Assembly (NCBI GenBank): GCA_963969495.1
Contig: OZ018333.1
Coordinates: 89,705,865 to 89,769,864, forward strand
Reading direction: 5' to 3'
DNA length: 64,000 bases
Origin: Ceratothoa steindachneri
Taxonomy: Eukaryota; Arthropoda; Malacostraca; Isopoda; Cymothoidae
The position numbers were made by a program, and so were the translations under genes. Positions 44,656 to 55,177 of the stretch are shown here, one piece after another. Positions within the stretch are counted from its first letter, which is position 1. Each line of letters begins with the position of its first letter. Under the pieces are notes generated by a model. That model was not told the DNA's origin, made no database searches, and saw only the letters and a list, made by a program, of their open reading frames with translations.

Positions 44656-47600
44656 TCTTCCATTTTACAATGGAATTATCAAGGAGTTCTTCCAAAGTGG
44701 GAAAAACTCGAAATTCTTTTGACGACTATCCACCTCGCTGTTATTTGTCTCCAAGAGAATAAACTGGGTATACGGCTCTTTCCGCCGGTACCCGGCTTTC
44801 TCACTTTCAAACTCTATTGCTCCTGCTGGAAGCCCCTCTCATGGAGGTGTGTCAATCATGGTATCTTCATCCTACCATGTTTCTCCCATCTCCCTACATA
44901 CTACCCTCCAAGCTGTTGCTGTGAGGGTTTTTCTTACCAAGCTTTTTACCGTTTGCTCTATTTACCTACCCTCTTGTTTATCATTGTCAACACCCGACCT
45001 TTTAGAACTTATAGACCAGTTGCCCTCCCTATTTTTATTACTAGGAGATTTTAACGCCTGTCAACCATACTGGAGTGACATCACTAGAAATGCCAAAGGC
45101 AGTGTATTAGAGTCTCATTGATTATCTGACTTTCTTTGTGTCTTAAATACTGGCGATTTTACCTCTTATCATGCCCAGACGGACTCTTTTAGCTGTGTTG
45201 AGCTGTTTGTTTGTTTCCCTGATTGCTTCACGGAATTTCGATGGTCAATTCTTGACGATCTCCATGGAAGTGACCACTTCCCTATTGTCTTGTCGGCCCT
45301 TCAAGTTAGCCCTCATACAACCATGCCCCTTAAGTGGGACGTAGGTCATGCAGATTGGGAATGTTTCCAAGAAGCGTCCTTCACAAATGCATTCTTGGGC
45401 ACCTTCAATGGATTGGACGTGGCAGTAGAATACTTTACATCGACTATTTACAATACAGCAACACAGACCATCCCACGGAGGCGACCTACCACGGGCCGCT
45501 CAACCGTGCCCTGGTGGACCTCGACGTGTGCAACAGCTATCAAAAATTACAAGTTAGCCCATGCCCGATTCCGAAAGAACCTAACTTTGTGCAATAAGGT
45601 CGACTGAAACCGAGCTTGTGCGCTTCGCCAAAGAACCCTTCGTCAGGCTCGCCTAAATTCATGGTGCCGTTATGTTTCATCAATTTCCTCTATGACACCT
45701 ACTGCTAAGATCTGGAAGAGGATTAATAAGATCAGGGGCCGTTATGCTAATCATCATACCCCCACACTCAACTTAGACGGTTCCTTGGAGAATGACGGCC
45801 TGGCGGTCAGCAATGCTTTTGCTGACCATTTCCGCCCCGTCAGCAGTGTCAGCCGTTACGATAAGGCTTTTCAATCTTACAAATCAAAGGAAGAATCTCA
45901 TTCTCTCAACTTCACAACAAAATCTAACCTTCCGTATAATGCTCTATTCAGCATCCATGAGCTGCAGAGCGCTTTGTTCCTCTGCAGATCTACTTCCCCT
46001 GGCCTTGATGAGATCCATTTTGATGTGATTCGGCACCTACATCCACATTCTACTCTCTTCTTACTTGATTTGTACAACCTTATATGGGTGAAGGGTTTTT
46101 ACCCGTCATCATGGCGCATTGGGATCATCCTTCCCTTTGTCAAACCGGGCAGGGACGGGTTGGATGCAGATCACTACCGCCCTATAGCTCTCACCAGCTG
46201 TTTGTGTAAGTTGCTGGAAAAAATAATATTGGAGCGCCTAAACTGGTTCCTAGAAACCAATCACCTTCTCTCCATTTTGATGTGGCTTCCACAAAGGTCA
46301 TAGTACCCTTGACCTACTAGTACGTTTCGAGGGATCGGTCCGGAAAGCTTTCTCATTAAAGCACCGAGTCCTAGCTATATTTTTTTATATTGAGAAAGCC
46401 TACGACACAACATGGAGATACGGCATCTTGAAGCAGCTATACGTCTGGGGGATGAGAGGCCTTTTACCTTCACTTATTCAAAATTTTTAGCATCTCGATC
46501 CTTCAAGGTACGCGTTGGAGACGCATACTCTGACCTGCAACCCCAAGAGGAGGGAGTTCCTCAGGGCAGTGTTTTAAGTGTCTTATGTTTTATAATTGCC
46601 ATCAATGATATTATTTCGTCTCTCCCAGAGGGTGTATCGGCAACTCTGTTTGTCGATAATTTAGTACTATACTGTTCCTCACCTCGCCTGACATTAGTAG
46701 CGCGTCGGCTACAACTGGCGGTCGATGATGTATCCAAAAGAGCACAACTTAAGGGATTCCGCTTTTCCACGACCAAAACCAAAGCAATGTATTTCCACCG
46801 AGGCAGAGGGGTTCTTGTTCCGCCATCTATCTCCCTACAAGGCGAAGATATAGAGTTTGTCTCCGAGTTTCGATTTCTTGACGTAACTCTCGATCTAGTT
46901 ATCCTGGTTACCACACCTACGCCGACTTCGAACAGGCTGTCTGCGGGCTCTAGACATTTTGAAAGACCTCTCACACACTTCGTGGGGCAGCGACCGACAA
47001 ACATTGTGGACATTATACACAGCCCTCTTTCAATCCAAATTGGATTATGGTTGTCAAATTTACTCATCGGCTTCCCCTTCAGCCCTTAAAATGCTGAACA
47101 CCATTCGAAACCTCGGAGTTCGCTTTTCTAGTGGAGCCTTCCGTACTACTTCTGTCAACAGCCTTTACTGCGAGAGTGGGGTACTACTCCCTTTGCCCAA
47201 CCATAGACTTCAAATCTGCATGCGATACCTCTGCCGAGTACAGCAAGCCCCTTTATCTGAGGTCTACAGATGCTTCTATGGTGTTGAATCAACGGCGGCA
47301 TATGATAAGTTGCCATCTTTACCCCGCCCTTTTAACCTTCGCATAGGAGATCATCTCTCTAACCTGGGTGCTCCAAGAGTCCTTACCCTTCCATCCTTAC
47401 TGACCCCTAGTTGGCGTGCTCCTCTCCCCACAGTATGTACCAACATGTGGAGCCTGGAGAAGTCCTCCATGGACCCTCGCATCATTAAGAGCCTGTTCTT
47501 AGAGCATTCGATCTCACACAAACAATGCTGCCCACTGTACACGGATGGCTCTAAGTCGGACGGTGGCGTGGGTGCCGCAGCCATCTACCCAGGAGGAGAA

Positions 47601-48263
47601 TTGCTAACTCTATCTTTGCCGCCAGCAGCATCCATTTTTACCGCTAAACTTTCAGCAATCCTTTTAGCCTTTAGACTCATCCAAATTTTACCTTTTAGTG
47701 ATTTTGTCATTTTTTCAGACTCAAGGAGTGTCTTACAGTCACTTAGATCTTTTAATGCGTCCCATCCCCTGGTCACAGAAATTTGCAACTGGCTGATCCA
47801 AAATGCATCCCGATATAGAATTATTTTTTGCTGGGTCCCTGGGCATGTGGGGGTCCTGGGCAACGAGAAGGCTGATCGGCTGGCCCGCTCAGCACTTTCT
47901 GTGTCCCCTGAGAACTTGGCTCTGCCTTTTAGGGACTACTTTCCTTCAATAAGAGAGTATGTTTTCAACTGTGGTAGAATGAATGGGATGACTGTTCATC
48001 ATCCAAACTATACAAAATTAAAAATTCTATTCGCTCTTGGCCCTCGAGTCGTCATAGAATGCGGTCGTTGGAGGTGGCCCTTTGCCAAGTTCGCATTGGC
48101 CACACGAGACTTACTCACGGCCATGTTGTTTCAGGTGATGCTCATATCAGCCCTTGCTGTCGTTTTTGCAGTGGGGACTACTCGGTTGCCCACCTTTTTG
48201 GGGGATTGTAGCCATTTCGCCATTCTCCGGTTGTCCTGTTTCCCGACCCTTCTAACTATTCCT
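44656..48263 (+). pseudogene. Family B ORF2 (endonuclease, RT, RNase H)
   Basis: The endonuclease starts SILQWNYQGVLPKWEKLEIL, has CLQEN (Glu), LLLGDFNACQPYW and HGSDHFPIVLSAL. RT shows SSWRIGIILPFVKPG, HYRPIALTSCLCKLLEK, IEKAYDTTWRYGI and EEGVPQGSVLSV. Its catalytic box reads FVDN (46649-46660), so the second Asp is lost. RNase H (47530 onward) has YTDGSKSDGGVG, FTAKLSAI (Lys at 47646-47648 where Glu is catalytic), FSDSRSV and WVPGHVGVLGNEKADRLA. A C-terminal Cys/His motif is readable near 48150. There are about seven frameshifts or stops. The last open frame, 46959-48266, spans thumb and RNase H. Confidence 0.9.
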
Positions 48264-48392
48264 TAACACCCGTCTTCGATTCATATTTACGGAGGAATCT
48301 TTTAACTCCTCGTTTTTTAAATTTTTGTCACAAAGTGGTCTCCTCTACCTTTTATAGATAATTCGCCTCGTTTTATCCTAGCTGCCATATAG

Positions 48393-48444
48393 AATCCACT
48401 TGGATTTGTAGCAACCCACTGGTAACTTACCTTAAACCTTAAAC
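48393..48444 (+). other. Family B 3' stem-loop and repeat tail
   Basis: AATCCA-CT-TGGATT stem-loop (48393-48406), 38 bases before the end. The end is CCTTAAACCTTAAAC. This is the likely recognition site for the family B RT (inference from other LINEs with 3' hairpins). Confidence 0.65.
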
Positions 48445-51350
48445 CTCAGTCGAGGAGTTTAGGTCGGTAGATGAGGCCGTTGAGTTCTTCTCCGGCAACC
48501 TCATCGCCGCGGGCCTAGGTACTATTCCTAGAAGGTCTGGCCGTTTTGCACACCGACCACTCCCGTGGTGGTCAGCCGAATGTGAGACGCCCCTCAAGCA
48601 GAAGTGCTATCCATACATGCGCTATAAGCACCGCCCGAACGATTTCACTGTCGCTGAATTTCGTCGGGCTAGGTTCCGGTATATTTCGAAGCCCGCCTGC
48701 CGCTCTTTTTGGCGGGCATACGTGTCTTCACTTAACGGGAAGACCCCTTTAGCAGAGGTGTGGAAGCGAGTCAAAAGGATTCGGGGCAAGTTCTCGCAGG
48801 ACCCCCCTCCCGTTCTCCAGGAGAATGGGACCGCAATCTCGGACCCCGCGTCCGTTGCGGAATCTTTCGCGACCGCTTTCTCCGCATTCTCTATCGGGGA
48901 TGCTGCTCCGCCAGCATTCATTGCACGTCGTGATGTCGCGGAAGGCCGCCGACTGGACTTTACCTCCATAGGCGGAGAATCCTTCAACGATAGGTTTACT
49001 GTGAGTAAGTTGCGTTCCACTCTTGCTTCGTGCGCGGACACCAGCCATGGTCTGGACGATGTCCCGTACGCCATGCTTCCACGCCTGGGTGAGCGAGGCA
49101 TGGCCTTTCTGTTAGATTTTTCAACAGGATCTGGGTTGAGGGTCTCCTCCCGGATTCCTGGCGAATCGCTACTGTGCTCGCCTGTCGCAAACCGGAGAGA
49201 GATCACTCTACTCCAGCTGGTTTCCGCCCAATCTCTCTAACCTCTTGAGTGGGCAGTCGCCAGATGGGCTCTAAAGAAGAATAAAATTAATCTCTAACCT
49301 CTTGCTTGTGCAAGTTGATGGAGGAATTGGTAAATTTTAGATTAGCTTTTTTTCTGGCTAGTGGAGGCCATCTGTGTTCTTCACAGTGCGGCTTCCGCAC
49401 GTTCCACTCCACATCGGATGCTCTGCTCCGACTGGAAAATGCTGTCTGCGAGGCCTTCCTAGGTAGACAGCACTACGCCACGGTGTTTTTCGATCTGGAG
49501 AAGGCCTATGATACCACATGGCGATACGGTATAAGGGAGACGCTCCACACGATGTGGGCGAAGGGACGCCTCCCAATCTTTATATCTGAATTTTGGAGAG
49601 ATTGTCGATTCCGCGTACGGGTGTGGAGAGCGCCCTTCGGTCCAATGGAGCAGGAAGAGGGTGTCCCGCAGGGAGGTGTCCTCAACATCATACTCTTTAC
49701 CCTGAACATCAACGGCATCACCTCGGTGCTGACGGAAGTTTTTCTCGCTACGCTCTACGTGGACGAACTTTCGATCTCTTTTGGCGCGGCCAAAATGCAA
49801 ACTCTGTAGTGTCAAATCCAACAGGCATTGAACCGCGTCTCTCGCTATGCCGAAGCGCACAGATTTCGGTTTTCCTTTTCTAAGACTAACGTGGTGCACT
49901 TCTGCCGCCATCCACCGCTCCACCCTTACCCATACTTGTTTCTTAATGGGGTACGCGTGGAAGTGGTTGAATCGCACCGTTTCCTTGCTCTTGTATTTGA
50001 CCGACCCCTCACCTGGCAGGCTCATATTCGCAGCCTTAGGGTTTCTTGTCTCCGCATCATGGATATGCTGCGTTCCGTGACGTCCATCGCTTGGGGCGCT
50101 GATAGGGCTATTGCCTTACTTTTTATCGATCCCTTGTTCGTTCGAAGCTTAGTACGGATTCGAGTTTTATGCATCCGCAGCCCAGCGTGTATTGCGGAAG
50201 GTGGACTCGATCCACCCCACCGGCCTTCGCTTGGCGACCGTTGCCTTCCTCACTTCGCCCCATTAAGAGCCTACCAGTCGATGCTGGTGAGATGTCACTC
50301 GCTCTATGCCGTGCACAGTGCATTATTTGCCTGTACGCGCGAGCTCAGCGCCAACAGCTCTCACTGCATCCGCAAATGATTTCGACTCTGCCTATGCCCC
50401 TGAGAGATGCCAGTCATACCCTAAGCCCTTTGGGTTTAGGGCTCGGAAATTCCTTCGAGGGATAGGTATAGCTCTCGGGCCGTGGCGCCCCTGGTTCTGC
50501 CCAGGAAGCCACCCTGGAGGGTGGCTATTTGTCGCCCCGCCTCTGCTCCCAAAGCTTGTACAGCGCCGGGAGTATTGCGTTCAACCTTTTTGGAGCACAC
50601 CTTGTGTCACGCTGGAATCGTGCCAGTGTATACGGATGGCTCCAAGTCCGAAGAGGGGGTCGGCTTCCACGCCGTATCCCCTCTGTTTGAAGTCAGCGGG
50701 GCTCTACCAGGTGCTGCGTCTGTCTTCACGGCCGAGCTGGTGGCAATACACCACTCGGTACGGGAGATTACGCGACGTGCCCGGTTCGGAGACCGGATTG
50801 TGATCTATAGCGACTCACAAAGCGCCCTGATTGCTCTCGGGTCATTGGAATCTCCGCATCCCTTTGTTCGCGATATCCGTGACGCCACGGTTTTGGCAAG
50901 CCGGGCGGATGTCGAGATTATTTTCTGCTGTGTTCCTGGACATGTAGAAATTGCGGGGATTGAGCGCCCCAAAGAGTCCGCGAGGACTCTGCAACCGGAC
51001 CAGTGTTTCGCCCATCCTCACACCGACTACATGGCAGGAATACGGGTAGCTCTTCATGCTGATTGTAAAGAAGATGGGAGATGGTCGAAGGGAACTTAAA
51101 GTTGCGTGCCATTACGCCGCGACTGATCCCATGGACCTATGCCCCAACGCCGCAAAGCCTTCAGGTTGCTTTCTGTCGTCTCCGAATTGGACGCACTCGC
51201 GGGACGCCCCGCCATTTGATGGAGCGCTCGCCAGCGCCCTACTGTGAAGACTGCGTTGTCCCCCAGACTGTTTGGCACATTCTTGTTTAATGTCCCCGTC
51301 TGGGCGATCTCCGCGCACGTTACCTGTCCCGATACCTGGATGATTGGGGT
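48445..51350 (+). pseudogene. Family A ORF2, RT and RNase H, copy A7
   Basis: Open 48617-49240: linker, then RT fingers with SHGLDDVPYAML. It is broken at 49248 by a 43-base insert. It reopens at 49306-49809 with CLCKLMEELVNFRL, FFDLEKAYDTTWRYGI and EEGVPQGGVL, and the catalytic box YVDE (second Asp replaced by Glu, 49765-49767). The thumb is at 49828-50160. RNase H at 50482-51099 has YTDGSKSEEGVG, FTAELVAI and YSDSQSAL. The last motif is damaged (GIERPKES where GNERADES-like is usual). The C-terminal Cys/His motif YCEDCVVPQTVWHILV is near 51240-51290. Confidence 0.85.
49248..49290 (+). mobile_element. 43-base family A tail insertion
   Basis: The very end of a family A 3'UTR (GGGCAGTCGCCAGATGGGCT) plus an A-rich tail. 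It is bracketed by the 14-base duplication TCTCTAACCTCTTG at 49234-49247 and 49291-49304, inside the RT of A7. Confidence 0.9.
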
Positions 51351-54152
51351 TGCTACCGCCTGTCCCTTGTACTCTTGACGAGTTCGTGCACATTTAATGG
51401 TGGATTTATAGACTTTTGGGGGGGAAGCCAGCCTTCTCCCCTTTATTTAACTAGTTGGGTTTTTTTTTGGTTTTTTTAGTCGATCGCAGGTTCCTGTGCC
51501 GGGGGGTAGGCTCTCCTCCCCCAATACCGGAGCTTGCTTTCTGCTTATCGCCCTATTCTATGTTTTATTTTTATGATGTTTTTTTTTGTTGTTTTTTTGC
51601 ATCCTCTTTTAAAGATGCCTAATATTAGGCAGTGTTGAATACGGCCAGATTTGCTCTTAAAAAAACATAAATCCATGGGGTCGAACCTGGGCTCTATGCT
51701 AAACACTGAACCGCTCCTGGGCAAAATGACCCTCAGACGGCTCGGGCTCTCGAGGCTATCAAGGAGAGGAGGGATCTCCTCCTTCAACTGGTCCCCCTGA
51801 GACAGCAAAGACCTCAATTTTACAGAAGCATTTTGCTGAGACCTTTCCATCTGACCTAGGAGCTTCTGTCGGCCGAGGGGAGAAGCGGGTCTTTTTCCCA
51901 CCTTCCTCTCCTAAAAAAAAGAATAGGAAAAAAAACAAAAAAGACTTGGGGCTCCTCTCCCTCCGTGGGAGAAGCGGGGACGGATGAGCCTGCTGCCGTT
52001 TCGGTAAGTGACCAAGCCAAGAGCGGCACGTCCGGCTCCGTTACCCCACCGGGCGGGGAGTCCCAAACGAAGAGCAGAACTGCTAGAGCTTAGCCTCAAT
52101 TACATCAAGGTCCCTCATTTTAGAGGCTGGGACCTCCTATGCCTCAATGTTAAGAAAGATTGCCTCTGCTCCAAGTCTACGAACACGGTCGTTTCCGCGC
52201 CCATTCGAACCCTTCTGCAGGTTATACCCACCCCTGGCGCTTCCCTGGTAAAGCTGGCAGTACAAATAGTTCACCAGCCCCGGTTAAAACCAGGGCCCCC
52301 CCTCCCTTCCACCAGTGTGACCATTTCCCATACGACGAAACGGCCGCGTGCCTCCCTGGAGTCCTTACACTCACAGGAAGCAACACCCCTAAAGATGGTC
52401 GTGAGGCCATCTTCCGGGTTCCTAAAGCTGCCCCCCGAAAGGTGGACAGCACTGAAGTTGCTTCGCCCACACCCATTGGTAGACTGGGTATCTCGGAGAA
52501 GGTCGATCTTCCAAAAGAGGGACCCTCGCTCGCCAAGCTTCGAGGCGGAGCGAGGAAAAGACTCGAATGGCGAGCCAAACCTCACCCGATACGTCATCGG
52601 AGGGGATATCGCCTTCAGCGCTTTGTGCGCTGAATGGCACCCGGAGTTATGCCTCCAGGAAGCGTATGGCCATTCCTGTGAGGGTCTTCTCTTCGAAGAG
52701 GACCCCGCATCTCTCCCGAGCTAGGCCTGGAGGGCTTATTCCTTCAATGAAATTGCGCGGACTCCGGGCTAACTGGGAAGAGTTGCGGAGGTTCGTCTCG
52801 TCCCGTCCCGTTTCCCGTTAGCTATCTTTTTACAGGACACCATGCTAGGCGCGTCCCCCCTGCCCGCCTTCCTAGGGTATAAAGGTTTTTCGACCCCACC
52901 ACCACGGGATGGCCGCAAGATTTTTACCCGACATGATGTCAACGTTCTTCTCTTTGCTTTAGATACCTCATTTCAGGCAGTAGCTATGCAGCTACATCTG
53001 GATAGGAGGTATACTGCTATTTCCGCGTACATTCCACCGTCAGCCGATTTCGACGCGGAGGACTTCCGCCGCGTGGTTGCACGGTTGCCGAAGCCCTTTC
53101 TCTTGCTCGCAGATCTGAACGGAAGACACCCACTCTAGGGAGACTAGTCGATTAATCGCAGGGGTTATGCCCTTGACGAGCTGAAGATAGGTGTCCTAAC
53201 TGTGGGTGACTACGGATCACTGCCCTAGAAGCACTTTATTTTCCTGTCTCGATCTATCTCTTTTGCTCCGGATGCACAGTCTAATTTTGGTTTGGTGGGT
53301 GTTTGCTGGCAACCATGGTAGTAATCAGTTTCCCATTCATTTTCTGGGCTACTGCCCTCCAAGGCCCCGCCCCGGTTGTGGTCGAGGTGGGTGTAGTGAT
53401 CCGCATTTCAGGAAATGACTGAGTTCTTTTCCGGTAACTTCATCGCCGTGGGCCTAAGTACTATTGCTATAACATCTGGCCGTTTTGAATGCCGACCGCT
53501 CCCGTGGGGGTCAGCCTAGTGTGATATAACCCTCAAACAGAAGCTTTATGCTTACATGTGCTATAAGCTCCGCCCGAACGATTTCACTGGCGGTGAATTT
53601 CGTCTGGCTAGGGCTAGGTTATGGTATATTTCGAAGCACGCCCGCTGCTCTTCTTGTCTTCTTGGCGGGACATACGTGTGTCTTGATTTAACAGGTAAAC
53701 CACTCTAGCTGAGGTGTGGAAGCGAGTCAAAAGGATTCGGGGCAAGTTCTCGCAGGACACCCCTCCTGTTCTCCAGGAGAATGTGACCGCAATCTCGGAC
53801 ACCCACATCCGTGGCGGACTCCTTCGCGACCGCTTTTACCGCATTTCTTTGTTAGGATGCTGCTCCGCCAGCATTAAATGCGCGTCGTGATGTTGCGGAA
53901 GGCTGCCGACTGGACTTTAGCTCCATAGGCGGAGAACCCTTCAACGATAGGTTTAATTTGAATGAGTTTCGTTCCGCTCTCGCTTCGGGCATGGACACCG
54001 CCCCTGTTCCAGACGATGTGCCGTACGCCATGCTTCCGCATCTGGGTGAGTGAGGCATGGCATTTCTGTTATATCTGTTCATCAGGATCTTGGTCGAAGG
54101 AATCCTCCCAGATTCCTTACGGATTTCTAATGTGATCGCTCTTCGAAAACCG

Positions 54153-55177
54153 TGTTAGAAAATTCGATCAGGCATTCGCCGCGCAATCTCACACGCATAC
54201 GTGTGACTACCAAAACTCCCTAGGACGCGAGGGAATGGAGCTTCCCTTCCCCACTCCCGGGTCTTTTCCCGATCTCGAGATTGTCCCACACACAATTGTG
54301 CTTAGTCTCGCTTCGTAAACCCCTCCCTCTTCAAGACACGACTCGCTCCGTTCCCTCCCCTTCAAATTACGGTCCAGTGATTTTCGATGGTAAGGTCTTA
54401 ATTTCGAATCTACTCAAGGTAAGTACACAGTTTCTCATTCTCGGTAGAACGGACGCAGTCCTTCAGATATTCCCTCTTCTGATCTCTCCCTGTTTCATTT
54501 AAATTGTGAACTAACGAGGGTTCTATGCATAGGTGGGTGTTATCGCGATAACGATATCGGGTTATCGGTTATCCGATATTTCCCCCACGTTATCGATTCA
54601 TCTGTATCGCCGATACTTTTGGTTCCAAACTAGCGATAATCGATGATTTCAGTTTTTGGTTCCAGTTTAACACAGGGGCGAGCCGCGCGTGCTTTGGAGG
54701 CAGAAATAGGTAGGTCCGAGCTGGGAACCAGCTGTCGGATTAGAGGTTAAGAGCTGTTGCTCCTGCGCGCTACCGGTTTTACCCGTTCTTTGATGATTTT
54801 TTCCCTATGTTCCCTTGCTTCTTCCGTTCTATATATAGTCAATAATCAATATTGTATTACAATTTTGGATTTATCGATTATCACCTTATCGGGCGATAAA
54901 TTTACCATCAGTTATTGATTATCGGTTATCGTCGATAATTTTATCGTTATCGATTTATCGGTTATCGTGATACATTTTTTTCGTTAACGCGCCCACCTAT
55001 AGTTCTCTGAGCTTATATTGCTTAGGGAATCTCCTCTTAAAAGACCAGCTTTATCTTTCAAAAACCTTACTCTCATTTATCGGTTTCTCTTTTCCCTGAC
55101 CTTCAGCCACTCCTCTTTTTGTTTCCAACCCTAATACGTTGGTTTCTCGCCTTTCTAGCTAGGCATTGGTACTAACA
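54153..55177. mobile_element. Solo LTR (carries a MITE)
   Basis: TGTTAG at the left and CTAACA at the right give TG...CA ends with 6-base inverted termini. ACCG flanks both sides (54149-54152 and 55178-55181) as a 4-base target duplication. Without the embedded MITE and its duplication the LTR is about 543 bases. It belongs to a family different from L; BEL/Pao, Gypsy or Copia cannot be decided from one LTR. The family A frame is restored when it is removed. Confidence 0.8.
54528..55001. mobile_element. hAT-like MITE
   Basis: 474 bases with inverted ends CATAGGTGGG and CCCACCTATA (9 of 10). It is flanked by GTTCTATG (54520-54527) and GTTCTCTG (55002-55009), an 8-base duplication with one mismatch, as hAT elements make. 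Subterminal regions are packed with ATCGAT/TTATCG motifs in both orientations. No ORF. Confidence 0.8.

Larger units (their letters stand above)
42731..48444 (+). mobile_element. LINE family B, copy B1
   Basis: A 5714-base insertion with a 13-base target duplication. It has a 5'UTR (42731-43255), ORF1, ORF2 with endonuclease, RT, RNase H and C-terminal Cys/His motif, a 3'UTR with a stem-loop at 48393-48406, and a tail of CCTTAAA repeats instead of poly(A). The 5' end aligns with B2 to within a few bases, so it is close to full length, apart from a ~340-base deletion in ORF1. RNase H and a short-repeat tail point to the I group of LINEs (I, Nimb, Loa or similar). Confidence 0.9.
48445..51667 (+). 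mobile_element. LINE family A, copy A7, 3' half
   Basis: Begins with the second target-duplication copy (48445-48457). It continues RT, RNase H and 3'UTR to the stem-loop (51616-51631) and the end GCTCTTAAAAAAAC. The next base pairs are family A 5'UTR of A8, not the continuation of A6. Confidence 0.85.
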
